From Flaveria trinervia (lineage: Eukaryota; Streptophyta; Magnoliopsida; Asterales; Asteraceae): a DNA stretch of 64,000 bases. Position numbers and translations under genes: made by a program. Shown piece by piece: positions 11,163 through 22,757 of the stretch. Under the pieces are notes generated by a model. The model was not told the DNA's origin, made no database searches, and saw only the letters and a program-made list of their open reading frames with translations. The stretch lies in contig CM046442.1 of the NCBI GenBank assembly GCA_025506515.1, positions 113,530,825-113,594,824 of the forward strand, written 5' to 3'. Within the stretch, counting starts at the first letter, position 1. The number at the start of each line of letters is the position of its first letter.

Positions 11163-12780
11163 AAACCAAGTACTAGATGGCAAGTCAAATGATGTAGAGG
11201 AGTCAGAAATCTCATCAGCATGTGTTGTGGATGGAGCTACAGAAGCTACAGGAACATCAAGTTTAGTGGACTCAAGCAATTGGTCACTAAACTTGAAAAG
11301 GTGAGTACTGATATCATCATCATCTTCAGTACTACCAGGTGGAAGACTTGCTGCAGAAGATGATTTATCCACAAGATCTGCAAAAGCTGGAGGTTGATAA
11401 GGAACATATTGCAGTATGTCCAGATCAAACAACTCCACAGGGTTTTGTGGAATTTTATCCTTAGAAGATTCATTGAATTTCACATGCAAGGTTTCTTCAA
11501 CTAACTTTGTTCTGCAGTTGAAGACTCTGTAAGCTTGCATGTGGATGAATAACCTACAAAATACCCTGCATCCACCTTAGGATCAAATTTGTGGAGTTGA
11601 TCATTTGTGTTGAGAATGAAACAAGGACACCAAAGGCTTTGAAGAATGAAATTAGAGGAGCCAAATGATGTAGAAGTTCATATGGAGTCTTCATCAACCT
11701 CTGATTTACTAATACTCTATTCTGCACATAGCAAGCTCTGTTAACAGCTTCAGCCCAAAAGGTCAATGGCAAACCAGAGTCAGCCAACATAGACCTTGCA
11801 GCTTCAATTAGGGTCCTGTTCTTTCTCTCCACTACTCCATTTTGTTCTGGAGTCCTTGGGATGCTAAACTGTCTCTTGATTCCTTTTGATAGATAAAAAT
11901 CATCAAGTGTATGGTTTCTGAATTTAGTTCCATTGTCACTCCTAATACACTTGACTGGAAGGGAATACTGCTTCTCAATATACAACACAAAGTGAATAAT
12001 CTTCTGAGCAACCTCATCCTTTGAATGTAGAAAGAAAGTCCATACAAATCTGGAGTAATCATCCACAATTACCAGACAGTATTTCTTCTTTGCCATGCTC
12101 ATCACTCTCACAGGACCAAATAGATCCATGTGCAGTAACTGCAAGCAGGCAGTGGACTTAGGTTCTTAATAGGAGGGAATGAGACTTTGTGCTGTTTTCC
12201 TTTCAAACAGGCAGTGCAGGTTTCATCACAGTGGAACTCCTTTATTGGTAGACCTCTCACTAAACTATTGGATCAGCTGATTCATGTTTTTGAGATTAAC
12301 ATGACCCAGCCTTCTATGCCACAGTTTAGATTCTTGAGGAGAGGCTTTGGAGAACAGGCAAGGATGACCCTTCAAATCAATCTTCTTTGACAAATCCAAG
12401 GCATATACTCTTCCAATCCTGTTGGCCTTCAGGAGAGTATGTTCATCCAATACCTTGTCAATCAGCCTCATAACTTGGGAAGACAGAATCCTGTAGTTCT
12501 GGCTTGTGAAAAGTGCAACGTGCCCTTTATCACACATCTGACTGACACTCAGCAGATTATACTTGAGATTCTCCACATGATTAACATCATCAAACCTGAT
12601 TTGTCCATTAGACACATATCCTTTCCCGATGATGTAACCCTTGGCATCATTACCAAATGAAACAAATCCCTTCTTTCCTTGAGAGTAGTCATTAAGAAGA
12701 GAACTGCTCCCAGTCATATGCGTAGATCCTCCACTGTCTACATACCAGATGCTCCTTTGGCATGCTGAAGAACCCTGCAT
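11163..12780 (-). pseudogene. pol: A1 pol, protease to integrase and linker
   Basis: Protease site DSGGSTHMTG near residue 16-25 of the 12780-12265 frame, then ISQ/LLSVSQMCDKGH and WHRRLGHVNLKNMNQLI of the GAG-pre-integrase domain. The integrase core lies in one 196-codon frame (12144-11554). The presumed catalytic triad is complete: Asp in HMDLFGP (residue 7), Asp in RSDNG (70) and Glu in VVERKN (106), with 35 residues between the last two, the copia/retroviral D,D35E spacing. The frame breaks at 12265-12144 and at 11554. The last frame (11540-11118) crosses into the A0 LTR, which supplies its final residues SWTKRTNEPDQKNL. Confidence 0.88.
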
Positions 12781-12942
12781 TCATCATAAAGAACTAGTTA
12801 GGTTTTGAGACCCAAACCTTTTTGGTTTTTGGTCTGTTTTCATCAACAGATTTAACCATAACTTGTTTCTTATGATTAACAGCTGATGAAGAAGGAGATG
12901 GTGCTGAAATGGATTCCTTGGATTTGGGTTTGGAATGCATTT

Positions 12943-14009
12943 TCAGTGTTTGATCATAGGTGCATCTAGTTGGTTAACTCTCCCCAACAAAGGCTGAACC
13001 ATCATAAGAAGTTGTGTCTGATTTGTAGCTAAAGCTTTTAGCTCTTGTGACATATCAGTACTTGTGTTTGATGAGTTCCTGTGACCCACCATTTCCTCCT
13101 TAAAATTCACAGACTTAGTCTGATGTTTATCATGAGGAGCACTATCAACTGTTTTATGATAAACCCTATCCATCTTTTTGGATTTGGTTGAAGGCTTAGG
13201 TTTATCACAAAGGGATGACTGTGGTACAAACTTAGTCTCAAACTCATTTTTCATTTCATCCATCTGGATTTTAATGAGCTTATCTCTATTGAGTTTGGAA
13301 CCCTTTCTGTACCAATATTCATCAGAAAGATGATTGAATTTACCACATATTTCTCATGGCTTATTCTTCATCTTGGAGTGATCAACTGCTGATGTGGAAA
13401 CTACTGAAGGTGTGATCTTCAGTACTTTCCTCCTTTCAGTACTTTTGTTTAGTACTGAAGGATCTGTAACAACTGAAGACTTGTTCTTCAGTTGTTCTCT
13501 ATCAGCAGTTGTTAATCCTTTTATTTCAGCTGATTTGAAATGCTTTTCAGATGTTGTGACTTGCCCTTCAGTACTTGAGGTACTTTGAGGGACAACATCC
13601 GAAGTACTCAGCTTCATGTGCTTATCATAGTTAACCCATCAGCCAATTGATTTGCTGAGGTATCAACACTGATTTCATCTTGTGATTTTGGGTGATCACT
13701 TGAGGATGATGCACATGATGATGTGGTTTGGAAATTACTTTCACCTTCAGATTTTACTATTGGTTTTGGAGTAAAATCTATAGGTGGTGCAATGTGGTTG
13801 TAACCTATTCCAAACTTCACATTCGAAGCAGATTGCTTGCTGAGCAGCATTTCAAATCCCTTGCAGGATGATAACCAGCGGTCACACTCAACTTGGGTAA
13901 CTGCAAGTTTTTCTTTAGGATCTCTATGGTTCTCAAGAATGACCTCTAGCTTAGCCTTGTCATCATTTAATTGGCATTTAAGCTTATAAATCTCATCATC
14001 TTTATCCAT
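12943..14009 (-). pseudogene. A1 gag C-terminal tail, broken
   Basis: Continuation of the A1 gag frame after a TAA at 14025-14027. 14009-13614 is in frame with the N-terminal part. 13617-13354 and 13263-12943 are in shifted frames. The product would be Lys/Ser-rich with a coiled-coil-like start. Bases 13378-13580 consist largely of the same CTGAAG/CTTCAG motifs found in the LTR, including a 12-bp stem-loop (13468-13479 with 13485-13496), and encode Ser/Val/Thr-rich peptide. In A0 the same position (7640-7740) is motif-rich too. Confidence 0.75.
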
Positions 14010-14024
14010 AAGGACAGACTCATA

Positions 14025-15677
14025 TTAAGCTTTTCTTTTGGAAAGGGTTTGCTCAAGCTCTAGATTTTGATTTATTAAAGCTACATTTGCCTCTCTAATA
14101 GAGATAAATGCAGCTATGCAAGATTCAGAACATAGCTTGGCCTTAGCCTCAGAGGATACCTGGGTTACCTGTGATGAAGATGCATTGGAGCATGAACTAT
14201 CAGTAGATTCTAGGGCCATGAGAGCTAGATTCCCAAAAGGATGTTCACCACCATGTTGACCATCACCAGCAAATAATTGCTCATTACCAGAGAGATCATC
14301 TGGTAAACTGCTCCAGTCAACAATACCAGGGGTGAAGAAGCTGTGATGAGGTTGTGATTGAGATGATTGAGATGGTAGAGGCTCAGGTAGGGCTTGAGGT
14401 TGTTGTGCATTAAAAACTTGAACCGGATTTGGGTGTGGCATGTAATAGCAGGGATATGGATATGACATTGAACCCTGAGGGACAAAATATGCAGGAGATA
14501 TAGGTTGTGAATGATGACCAGAACTAGCAGGATGTTGCCCTCTATTTTGTGGACTATTGCTTGGAAAAGTCACAAAGGGTGCAGAGGAGTTAGATCCAGA
14601 TGATCTACACTCTCTTGCAAAGTGTCCAAGCCTGTGGCATTTATGACACCTCAACTTACTCTTGTCAAAACCAACTTTGGTTTTGCCAGAGAGTCCTGGG
14701 AATTTCCTACCAGTTCTCTTGTAGAACTTTTGAGATCTGATATTAATCAAGGCCATTTGGCTCAGAATATCCATCTCTTCTAAGTCATCATCAACAATAC
14801 CCTTTAAATCATCCATAATGAAACACAAATTGTCACTATTACAGCCTGACTGACTGTCAACACCAACAAATGCATGATCTGAACCGTTTGAGGAGAAATC
14901 TATATGCTCATCATAATTGCTTTCTGATGCAGCAAATTCTGACTCATGACCAACCAAGGCAGTGTTCCCTGGTACAAAGTCATCAGTGAGCTTTCCTGAT
15001 GATGCCAGTTTCCTTTTCTGCTCTATCTCTCTTTCAAATGTAAGCAGTTTCCCGTGGAGTTGGGTGAGAGATAGACTATCCAGATATGCACTGGAGCGTA
15101 GGACAATGGTATATGTGTCCCATCTCTCAGGCAGTGATCTGAGGAATCTGTTGTTCATCTGACTATTAGTGTATTCATGTTTGACCATTTTCAGCTCAGA
15201 GATCAAACAGGAAAAATGCTCAAACTGTTGAGTCAGTGACTCACCCTTCCTATGAGAGAATGTCTCATATTGTTGGGCAAGGATTTCTCTGTTGTTTGCT
15301 AAGACCTCATCTGTTCCACCAAATTGTTCCTTCAATGCATTCCAGAGGTCATGAGCAGTTTCATGATGCATAAGCCCAGAATAGATTTCATTCGGCAGTG
15401 CCATGGCCAGAATTCCATGCGCTTTAGCATCAATCTCAAACAGTTTTCGATCCTCATCTGAGTATTGTTCCTTCTTCTTAGGAACCATTTGGTTGGTTTC
15501 CGGATTGTTCACCATAGGCTTGTGTGGACCATGTACCACAGATGTCCAACAACCTGAACTGTTAACAGACAGGTGATAAAGCATTCTTCGTTGCCATATG
15601 TTATACTCAGTCGTAACCAGCATCGGAGGCTTGGTTGAGGAACCGGTATTGTGAGGGTCATTAGAAGGAGTATTCAT
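14025..15677 (-). CDS. gag: A1 gag, long open N-terminal part
   Basis: The best-preserved gag of family A, about 550 codons. I choose ATG 15677 (MNTPSNDPHN), which matches the A0 start; the open frame reaches upstream to 15689 without another ATG. Order: N-terminal NIWQRRML (residues about 23-30), a UBN2-type capsid region with HDLWNALKEQFGG, SHRKGESLTQQFEHF and LPERWDTY (about 110-190), a coiled-coil-like FEREIEQKRKL (about 220), an acidic stretch, then the zinc knuckle CHKCHRLGHFAREC (about 345-358; CX2CX4HX4C intact). A Gln/Pro/Ser/Tyr-rich tail follows. The expected role is capsid assembly and RNA packaging in cytoplasmic virus-like particles. It ends at a TAA where A0 has a sense codon, so it is a truncated gag of an immobile element. 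Confidence 0.85.
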   Translation of the reverse strand: MNTPSNDPHNTGSSTKPPMLVTTEYNIWQRRMLYHLSVNSSGCWTSVVHGPHKPMVNNPETNQMVPKKKEQYSDEDRKLFEIDAKAHGILAMALPNEIYSGLMHHETAHDLWNALKEQFGGTDEVLANNREILAQQYETFSHRKGESLTQQFEHFSCLISELKMVKHEYTNSQMNNRFLRSLPERWDTYTIVLRSSAYLDSLSLTQLHGKLLTFEREIEQKRKLASSGKLTDDFVPGNTALVGHESEFAASESNYDEHIDFSSNGSDHAFVGVDSQSGCNSDNLCFIMDDLKGIVDDDLEEMDILSQMALINIRSQKFYKRTGRKFPGLSGKTKVGFDKSKLRCHKCHRLGHFARECRSSGSNSSAPFVTFPSNSPQNRGQHPASSGHHSQPISPAYFVPQGSMSYPYPCYYMPHPNPVQVFNAQQPQALPEPLPSQSSQSQPHHSFFTPGIVDWSSLPDDLSGNEQLFAGDGQHGGEHPFGNLALMALESTDSSCSNASSSQVTQVSSEAKAKLCSESCIAAFISIREANVALINQNLELEQTLSKRKA

Positions 15678-15893
15678 TCTAAGATTCAACCAAATTCAAT
15701 TAAATTTTAACTGATTTAGTGCAAAAGACAACAAACTCAATATGAACCAAGAGAAAACTCGAAGCAGATAAACGAAAGCAGCAGAAATTCAATGATCTAT
15801 AACCAATTCTTGCAAATATGCTAATTCAATCAAACTTAGATATCGAATAGCAGTTGCAATGATCAATTGTTAGATCGATCAATGATTAACCTT

Positions 15894-15905
15894 GCTCTGA
15901 TACCA
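15894..15905 (-). other. Primer-binding site of A1
   Basis: Perfect TGGTATCAGAGC on the minus strand, two bases from the LTR end at 15908. The untranslated leader 15678-15893 shows no motif array. Confidence 0.92.
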
Positions 15906-15907
15906 TT

Positions 15908-16679
15908 TGTTAGGATCAGTGATCTAAGTTTGATTAATTAGAGAATATTGCAGCGGAGTTCGAACAACGAATTAAACAATTCACAAGAACACAATTGATA
16001 TTCAATGTAACAGTAAATGGTTATAGAAAAAGAGAATTCTGCAAAAGAGATATTTCATTCATATGCTTTCGTGGTGGCTCAATGTCACACTTTACAATTA
16101 GGTCAACATTCCTTATAAAAGATATGTGACGTCTAACAGAATTATTCAAACTACTAAAACTATGCAAACTACCGAGAATGTTCTCAACTACTGATTACAT
16201 CTCAGAGAATACTTAAGTACAAAAACATAAAACTACTGAAACTATAACTACTGAAAAGTAAATTACAAGTACTGAAAGGAAACCATCACAACTACTGAAG
16301 TTGATAACTTCAGCTGTTGTGACAACTACTGAAGTTGATAACTTCAGCTGTTGCGACAACTACTGATCACTTTGGTCTTCAGTCTTTGTCTTCAGTCTTT
16401 GTTCTTCAGACTTTGTTCTTCAGACTTTAACTTTCAGACTTTATCTTCAGCTGATAGTTTCAGACTTTGTCTTCAGCTGATAGCTTCAGACTTTGTCTTC
16501 AGTTCTTTACTTTCAGACTTTGTCTTCAGTAGTAGTCTTCAGTTCTTGTCTTCACACTTTGTCTTCAGACCTTGTAATCAGCTGATGTCTTCAGCTGTTG
16601 TGATCTTCTTCAGCAGTTGTAATGTCTGTGGGACTCAGAAGTTTTTCGGATCAGGCTCATTGGTTCTTTTGGTCCAACA
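15908..16679 (-). repeat. 5' LTR of A1 (772 bp)
   Basis: Starts TGTTGGACCAAAAGAACC (16679 down) and ends CCTAACA. The U3 part (about 16290-16620) is a CTTCAG/CTGAAG array, shorter than in A0. It includes a direct repeat of AACTACTGAAGTTGATAA at 16291-16345. Confidence 0.92.
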
Positions 16680-17205
16680 CTCCTCGCACTAGATCATTCT
16701 GGATCAAGTGGTTCATCTTCCGTGGATTGATGTGCCCCATTCTCCTATACCAGGAGATAGAATCCTTCTCAGTAGCTTTGGTCAAAAAGCACTGAACTTG
16801 ATGATCCGTTGTGGAGGCATTTGATAGATCCAAGACATAAAGGTCATTATATCTTGAGGCTAACATTAAGACTTGGTCCTCCAGAATCACATAGTCCTTT
16901 TTCAGGACATATAACTTCTTATTGTCGAAAACTACCTTAAATTACTTGTCACATATTTGGGAAACCGAAATCAAATTATTTTGAAGTTGTTGAACATAGT
17001 TTACCTTGTCAAACTTCACTTTCTGGTTCCCTACTTCCGCTTGAGCTGTGATGTACCCTCCTTTGTTTCCAGCAAAAGAAACATGACCTCCTTTGATTGT
17101 TTGATGTTTGACAGGAGTGCCCGGTTCCCAGTCATGTGCCTAGATGCTCCATTATCTATAATCCAAGTGTTTGTATCAGCACTATAGCGAACACCCCGCA
17201 CATTC
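16680..17205 (-). pseudogene. pol: B2 pol start: protease and GAG-pre-integrase
   Basis: The minus strand shows a protease-type site reading DNGASRHMTGN where B3 and B1 have DSGASRHMTGN, so Ser is replaced next to the catalytic Asp. Then VSQICDK-like sequence and WYRRMGHINPRKMNHLIQNDLVRG (His of WHRR changed to Tyr). The frame then enters the A1 LTR and ends VLDQKNQ*, residues encoded by the LTR start. A stop is also present near 16940. Confidence 0.82.
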
Positions 17206-17418
17206 AATTGAAAACATTAGTTAAGGTGAAAGACCCAAGCCTTAACCGGCTTAGGTGTCCCAGAGGCATCACATATCATAAATTCTACCCATTGTCCATT
17301 AGAGGGTGAGGGAAGATCATTTGTCTTCTTGTTCTCATTACCAGACATAGACTTTTCTCTCTATAAGCCAACTTTTGTGTAAGGCCTGTTTGTGGTAAAC
17401 AGATGACTGGCTAATGGG

Positions 17419-20035
17419 TTAAACTTTAGGTTCACTAACCCTTTTTGGTGGAGTCATGGATCTCCTTTTTGATGATCTAGGTTTAGTTTCATGAAGTTCA
17501 ACTCTTTTCCTTGGTGTCTGATAATAAGGATAGTAAGACGCGATGTGTCCATACTTTCCACAGTTGTAGCAAGATCTACTTTTGATATGTTGGTGTAACT
17601 GTTTCTGTGGAGAAGTGTGTGACACACGTGTGACTTTATTCAGTTTGGGCTTAGTCACTTCTTGTTTTAATGGTTTAACTTGTTTAACAAAATTAATTTT
17701 TTAAACGTTATTAACATCTTTACTCTTTTGTTTACCTAGACTTCGACATGATACGCATGATTGGTTAACATGTTTGGTCTGTTTAGGTTCAGAATTAAAC
17801 TTGGTTGAACCATACTTTATATTAACCTTTTCAAATTGTTCATCCAAATTAACACAAGGCATTTTACCTTTTGATTTTGAAGTGGCATCCTTTTGTTTAC
17901 TGCCAGATTCATTTGGTTTACATATGGAATCTAGATCACTTACAAGAGGAGTGGACACCACATGATCTTTGATTAGGTTATTATTTATTGGTTTACTTTT
18001 GGCATTCATCAAGGTCTCATGTGGTGTGGAACCACTTTATATCCCAAACCCTCCCCATCGTTGCGTTCTCTCACTAAGTGTTGGACAATGTGAGAAGAAC
18101 TTGTCCAACTATGCAGTTAGTGTTTTAATGAATTTACTTCTACTTCCAAAACTGGTTTTTGTTTCTTAGTGTCTTCTAGGGAGTTTAGATATATCTTAAT
18201 GCCATTAGCTTGGTTAAAAGCTACAACTTTAGTTTCCCTAAGTTGTTTATTCAAAAGTTCTATCTTTTCTTTATAACTATGCTCATTTTATTTTAAAACT
18301 CTATTTGCTTCTGTGCATAGTTGCAAGTCCTTTACTAAGCTATCATTATGATCTAATAACCTAAAAAAATTTCAAATCAATACTTTCGCTAAATTCATTA
18401 CAATCAGAACAAGCATGATTATTGAAAAGTTGAGTAGTGGAACTTACCTGAGAGGATGCGGTTGAATCAACCATTAAAGCATTGTCTGATTTTTCTACTT
18501 CTGGTTATTCTGAACTTGTGGAACTTGTCCCTTCTTTAGGCAGGTGATCAACCAACGTTGCAGTGTCTTCAACATTTGACATCGCGAGTTCCACTGCAAT
18601 ATCACCTTCGCTTGCTGAGTCGTCATCTAAATCCTCAATACTAGCAATGTTGGATTCGCCCGGAGACACAAACCGAAAGCTCCAATCTTGTCCTTCTTCA
18701 TTGTGAGCAGTCAAGGCTTTAGGATCCTTGCTCGAAGAAGTAGGACTGCTTGTGTGTTTATGCTGACGAGTGAAAGATAAGAATGGATTCCCATTTCCTG
18801 TCTTCTTGGGCTTCACACATTCACGTTTGAAGTGCCCCTTTTCCCCACAGTTGAAGCAGGTAACTTTGGTCTTGTCAAAACCAAAAGTTGTATCCTTAGT
18901 AGCAATCAAGTTCTGTCCGGTCTTCTTGACAAACTTCTTAGCTCTCCGAACTGCACTTGCTAAGGCCCACATGATGTCCATTCTCTCCAGTTCTGTCTTG
19001 TATACCTGTTCGTAGTCCTCATCTGCCAAATCCCAGTTCCCAATCTTCCCAGCAACTAGGCCGTCATAGGAGTGAACGACTACTGCTTAGAGATCCATGT
19101 GTTCCTTTGCTACCTCCACTGTCACATTCCGAGATTCTCGGTCTTCAGTTTTGTAGCATTGGCTTCAGGTGCTATGTATTGGGTACAAGACGACCCTGGC
19201 GTGTCAGATCCTGCAGTGGTAGCTTGAGATGGACCAGCTGAATTTGACACAAATGCCATCTGAAGTGGCACTCCAAACGTTTTGGCTTGTGGAGTTGAGT
19301 TGTACAGTGCCGGATTCTAATCATATGAAGACTTTTGGGCCCTGTACTTCATCCTCAACTCTTCCTCTCTTAGTTTCAGAAGCAAGTTGTTGATATCTAA
19401 CTTCGCCAGCATATCATTCTGTCTTAGGTTGGAAACAAACGAAACCCACTTCTCAGGCAACCCATCTGCAAAATTTGAAACTTGTTTTCCATAGATGTGG
19501 TGACTCCATGAGTGTGCAGCTCAGTCATCAAGTGGTAGAACTGATCAATGACGTCGTCCAAGCTCTCCTTTCCTATTGACGAGAAGTTTTCAAACTCATT
19601 CTTCTACGCTTTAGCCTTTAGAGCTTTTAATGATGCATTTCCATCATACCTTTTTTCCAATGCATCCCATAGCTTCTTAGCTTGCTTGTTCTCAGAAAAT
19701 TGATGGAAGATGTCCTTAGGAATTAACTGAGTTAGCAATGCTTATACTTTCTTTTCTGCATTGTACTTTACCTTTTGGCCATCAGTTATACCGCCTAAGG
19801 TAAGTTTGACTCCATCTGCACCTACAAGCATGCTATATCATGTCTCTATCGACTCCTACAGATTGGGATCTACTCCATTTAAGTAAATCTCAAGTTTTTG
19901 CTTCCATTGTGGATAATCATCTAACGTTATGAACTTAGGGGGCTTGTTATGATTTCCCACTTCATTTTCTAGAAGCAACAAATTTTGAATCCTAGAATCC
20001 CTTCTTGCGGTGAATGCTGAATATTGATTCTCCAT
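17419..20035 (-). pseudogene. gag: B2 gag, decayed, two zinc knuckles
   Basis: Homologous ATG at 20035 (MENQYSAFTARRDS). The capsid region (20035-19440) has several in-frame stops and a frameshift. The frame 19029-18505 keeps the first zinc knuckle intact, CFNCGEKGHFKREC. A second knuckle-like motif, CYNCGKYGHIASYY, follows about 420 codons later (about 17575-17535) and has lost its last Cys. Between them is a coiled-coil/Lys-rich stretch (18400-17701). Two knuckles so far apart in one gag is a family-B feature, also seen in B1 and B3. Confidence 0.85.
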
Positions 20036-20515
20036 TGCAATCGACTTTGAACTTTAGAACAAACTGTTTTACTTGTGCGACTGAAGGAATGCGATTGAAC
20101 GCTTCGTGCGATTGAACAATGCGGTTGGCTCAGACGTGCGAATGAGCAAATGCGGATGGCTCAATCGTGCGAATGGACAAGTGCGGATGAACAATGCGAA
20201 TGGGCAATTTAGAGGTACGAGTGGATGAACTAATGAGTCCAATCGTGCGTATGAGGGATGCGTATGGATTCAGTCATGCGATTGAGTCAATCGTGCGACT
20301 GAAGCGGCTGAATTTTGAGAATTAGAGGGTTTAAGGTATTTTGACGCAAAAACATGAATTTCTCAGTAACCCTAATTGCCGTATGCCGGAAAACGTTAAC
20401 TTTTTGACTTGGAGATGTCTAAAACACGGTTTGACACAAAAAGATTGCGTTTTTGAGTGAAAAACACAATTTTTATATCAAAATCGATTGAATCACACGT
20501 AAATCAAGAGCCGAA
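20036..20515 (-). repeat. B2 leader with TCGTGCGAYTGA array
   Basis: Untranslated leader between PBS and gag. The half next to gag (about 20080-20320) is an array of AATCGTGCGACTGA-type motifs, with variants such as AATGCGGATG, in both orientations. The half next to the PBS is unique sequence shared with B1 (23480-23680) and B3 (56320-56508). Confidence 0.8.
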
Positions 20516-20527
20516 GCTCTGATACCA
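20516..20527 (-). other. Primer-binding site of B2
   Basis: TGGTATCAGAGC on the minus strand, two bases from the LTR end. Confidence 0.9.
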
Positions 20528-20529
20528 CT

Positions 20530-21276
20530 TGTTAATGACCGTGTACTAGACGGAGTACTAATTGATTTACGTGTATACCAACTCAAATAGTGCGGAATCC
20601 TATTTGATTGGCGATCCAATCAGTGAGAATGTTAACCTGATCGATATAAGAATAAACTAAACATTAAGAACGAATAGGAATCGATCAAGAACGATCTATG
20701 AACTTGGACAGGCTTTCTTGGACGTTCTGGATGGCTAGGGTACGAGTAGGAGTCGAATTATTAAAATTGTTTGTTTTTCCACGAATTAAGTGGTCTTTAT
20801 TGGTTAGGGTTAGTCAATCATACGACTGGACCATTAGCATGGTTCAGTCGTGCGACTAAAGCATGCGACTGAGTCAATCACACGACTAAAGGTTCAGACG
20901 TGCGACTAAGTCATCCGTATGTCTGAGTCGTGCGACTGATCCAGTCTCCTGGTTCAGTCGTGTGACTGGTCCAATAGCATGAAGTATTCATGCATATGAA
21001 CCATTAGCATTGTCCATTCGCATGAAAACTTCATACGACTAAGTTTGAATATGTTTCTCAATCATTACTTGACTAACATCTGTTCAATCAACCACAAACC
21101 TATAAGTTGGTTCAATATGCGTTAATAACTGATAAACATTAAACATACACTGAAGCATTAAACATTAGGATCAACAACCACATATTATGTTTCATTCAAC
21201 TCATTCGTTTCATTACATTTAGGACATGACAGACCTATTTCATTAAGATCGTAAACTAGGTACATATAGATCAACA
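20530..21276 (-). repeat. 5' LTR of B2 (747 bp)
   Basis: Starts TGTTGATCTATATG (21276 down) and ends CATTAACA next to the PBS. The middle (about 20815-21040) carries the TCAGTCGTGCGACTGA-type motif array. It is collinear with the LTRs of B3 and B1. Confidence 0.92.
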
Positions 21277-21565
21277 AAATGGATCGATCTGTGATTGATA
21301 TCAAGCAATTGACAATTGTATGAACAATATAATCAAAACAAATAAATATTAGAAAAATTCATAGAGTTTTCATTGATATTAGAAGGATTACAAAGTGCAA
21401 ATTGAGAGAAAATATCTAAGGTCGTTACCTGCACATAGATAGCAATCCTATTATAGTAATAATCAAGAAACAAAAAGGAACATATATTAACACAATAAGT
21501 CCCTAAACTATAACAAAGTTTATCTAAAGACTAAAATGCTAATATTTCTAGGTTTCTAACAAACT
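21277..21565 (-). repeat. Fragment D, copy 1 (LTR-like, minus)
   Basis: AT-rich segment with no ORF, repeated almost base for base at 42933-43218. On the minus strand it resembles the R-U5 end of a plant LTR (runs of T, then an AATCAATGAAAACTC-type stretch, ending near TATCAATCACA), but no PBS follows and I cannot name the element. It abuts family-C integrase sequence at 21566, and the identical junction exists in copy 2. Confidence 0.55.
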
Positions 21566-22757
21566 ATGTTGTCTGACTCTAAACTGCCCATCACCTTCTG
21601 GGCAGAAGCAGTGAAACTACTTGCTATGTGCAAAACATTGTTTTAGTAGTTAAGACACATGCCAAGACTCCTTATGAACTTTAGAATAAGAAGAAACCTT
21701 TTACTGTTTTTCTCAAGTCATTTGGATGTCCTTGCACCATCTTGAATACCAAAGATCAATTGTCAAGTTTAATTAGAAATTAGATGATGGACACTTTATT
21801 GGAAACTCTTCCCAAGCCAAGGCTTATAGAGTATATAATCTAAGAACTAGAGTAGTTGAGGAGTTAGCCAATGTGACTTTCAATGAGCACACTCCCAGTG
21901 TAAAAGGTTTTGGTCTTGATTGGCATTTGATCTTGATTCAGTTACAAAATATTTTAACAAGTCTTGTGAGAATGTTTCTGGATCTACAAACATACTATCA
22001 ACAGGTGATACTGATCCAAGATTTGAGCTAAGAAGACCATCAAGTTACACTACTTCAGCTCTAGTTGTAACTAACCCTGCAAAAGAGGTTCTATCAGCAC
22101 AACAATGACAAATTCAGCTGACACATCTGAGATGTCTTCAAATTCTAGCTTAGAGGCACAACACTCAATTAAAGAAGCTTCAAATGTAGATGATCATAGT
22201 GGTGGTGAAAGTGATCTTGAATTTCTTGATGCTGACAACCACTCCATTAAAGACAACATCAATGATATCACACACTCATTGGATCAAGTTTTTATTGATA
22301 AGTGTGTTGATGTAGTGGGAGAAAATTCATTGCATGATCTAAATTTCTTTAATTTAGATCTCTTAAAGCATCTTGTTGTAATCCCTCAACTAAGGATTCA
22401 CAAGTCTCACCCCACAAACATCATTGGAAATGTTGACTCAGAGGTGAGAACAAGAGGACAAACCCATGATGCAAATGTTTGTCTTCACTCTTATTTCTTA
22501 TCTCAGATAAAGCCAAAGAAAGTTGATGAGGCTTTAAAGGATGGAAGTTAGGTTGAAGCTATGCAAGAGGAGCTGCTTCAATTCAAAAGACATAAGGTTT
22601 GGAACCTATGTCCCCTTCCTCAAGGGAAGACTAACATAGGAACCCAATGGGTGTTTAGGAACAAGAAAGATGATAGAGGACTTGTCATAAAAAATAAGGC
22701 AAGACTTCAAGGATACACATAAGAAGAAGCAATTAACTACATAGATATCTTTGCTGT
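21566..22757 (+). pseudogene. pol: Family-C pol copy 1: integrase end, linker, RT start
   Basis: Decayed copia pol on the plus strand. It starts inside the integrase domain (MLSDSKLPITFWAEAV, 21566-21620), then TPYEL, FLKSFGCPCTILNTKDQ, and the linker with KAYRVYNLRTRVVEE (21815-21870). An open acidic stretch at 22105-22551 follows, then VEAMQEELLQFKRHKVWNL and IGTQWVFRNK of the RT start (22551-22690). It stops at IDIFAV, where B1 is inserted (TSD GCTGT 22753-22757), and resumes at 41843. Several stops and a missing segment near 21760-21790. Confidence 0.85.

Larger units (their letters stand above)
11163..16679 (-). mobile_element. Family-A Sirevirus A1, 5' half
   Basis: Minus-strand element with a complete 5' LTR (15908-16679), PBS, gag and pol to the end of the integrase/linker region. 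It is then interrupted at 11163 by the 5' LTR of A0; its RT, RNase H, aORF and 3' LTR are off the window. It is inserted in the GAG-pre-integrase region of B2: the last B2 codons at 16680 run directly into the LTR. Bases 16680-16684 (CTCCT) should be one target-site copy. Confidence 0.9.
16680..21276 (-). mobile_element. Family-B Sirevirus B2, 5' part
   Basis: Minus-strand element with 5' LTR, PBS, leader, gag and the first part of pol, cut at 16680 by A1. It is collinear with B1 (23466-27400) and B3 (52680-56522). The rest lies left of the window behind the nested A elements. On the right the LTR ends at 21276 and the flank 21277-21281 (AAATG) should be a target-site copy. Confidence 0.9.

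Noticed and set aside
20800..21050. Motif arrays as CRISPR-like repeats
   Set aside because: Motifs are short, irregularly spaced, in both orientations and inside LTRs of plant retrotransposons. No constant spacer length and no cas genes.
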